This document shows positions 63,938 to 64,000 of a DNA stretch of 64,000 nucleotides, piece after piece. A model generated the notes under the pieces. It made no database searches. It was not told the DNA's origin and saw nothing but the letters and a program-made list of their open reading frames with translations. Numbering within the stretch: the first letter of the stretch is position 1; each line of letters opens with the position of its first letter. The translations under genes and the position numbers were made by a program. Source of the stretch: Erigeron canadensis (lineage: Eukaryota; Streptophyta; Magnoliopsida; Asterales; Asteraceae); NCBI RefSeq assembly GCF_010389155.1, contig NC_057764.1, forward strand, positions 36,464,275 through 36,528,274, given 5' to 3'.

Positions 63938-64000
63938 AGTATATATTTTAGGTGAAACTTAAAGTAATTAATTGGGAACTTTCATTATACCAATAACTTA

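Larger units (their letters stand above)
60346..64000. other. 3.6 kb gene-free end of the window
   Basis: No coding gene is supported. It contains a SINE-like fragment at 62455-62530 (minus: A-like AGATCAAGTGGTTATG, B-like GGTCATGAGTTCTAG), a (TA)n run at 62921-62960, a MITE-like patch near 63100-63306 (TGTTTGG and CGTTTGGGATC), and the entries that follow. Confidence 0.5.

Overview
The window is eudicot nuclear DNA: AT-rich, with multi-exon genes carrying plant GT/AG introns and plant protein families (NAT, NPF, CLE, plastidic sugar transporter, RNase III-like). The Harbinger-type gene with a NAM-associated C-terminus and the repeat landscape resemble Asteraceae, but that is an inference. 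There is no bacterial or organellar operon structure, no CRISPR array and no clear tRNA or rRNA gene.

Layout. 1-643: end of a pogo/Tigger-like transposon inserted in an intron of a nucleobase-ascorbate transporter gene (NAT1/2-like, minus, 665-4255, 3' end outside the window). 5997-6758: Mutator-like MITE with a perfect 9-bp target-site duplication. 7724-10390: PIF/Harbinger element that keeps only its DNA-binding ORF1, itself frameshifted. 13593-19773: ten-exon EamA/DMT transporter (minus) with one apparent GC-AG intron. 20661-22506: plastidic-glucose-transporter-like pseudogene (minus) lacking its N-terminal third and carrying an in-frame TGA. 22957-29773: repeat-rich tract with MITEs, Helitron-like ends, a SINE and debris of NPF (NRT1/PTR) genes, including an inverted duplication. 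30649-33766: intact NPF6.4-like transporter (plus). 34457-34869: mitochondrial ribosomal protein uL30m (minus). 36359-40566: 18-exon FAD/NAD(P)-binding oxidoreductase of the lycopene-cyclase-like type (plus), followed by a stray copy of its exons 14 and 18. 41568-43490: 252-residue single-span membrane protein of unknown function (minus). 46864-47160: CLE signalling peptide precursor (minus). 50117-50697: Ulp1-type protease relic of a transposon. 53676-55964: RNase III-like protein (plus). 56-64 kb: no gene, but well-delimited Tourist and hAT MITEs, SINE-like units and Helitron-like ends.

The genes do not form a pathway. Several encode membrane transporters (nucleobase, DMT, sugar, NPF), but they are unrelated neighbours. 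The NPF debris shows local duplication and decay around one surviving NPF6.4-like gene. I did not find a convincing new biological system. The best leads are the transposon insertions with exact target-site duplications, the broken sugar transporter, the NPF inverted pseudogene pair with shared lesions, the Ulp1 relic with its catalytic triad intact, and the CLE peptide with Ser at position 7. Exon borders were derived by hand from reading frame, family similarity and splice consensus; no alignment was run.
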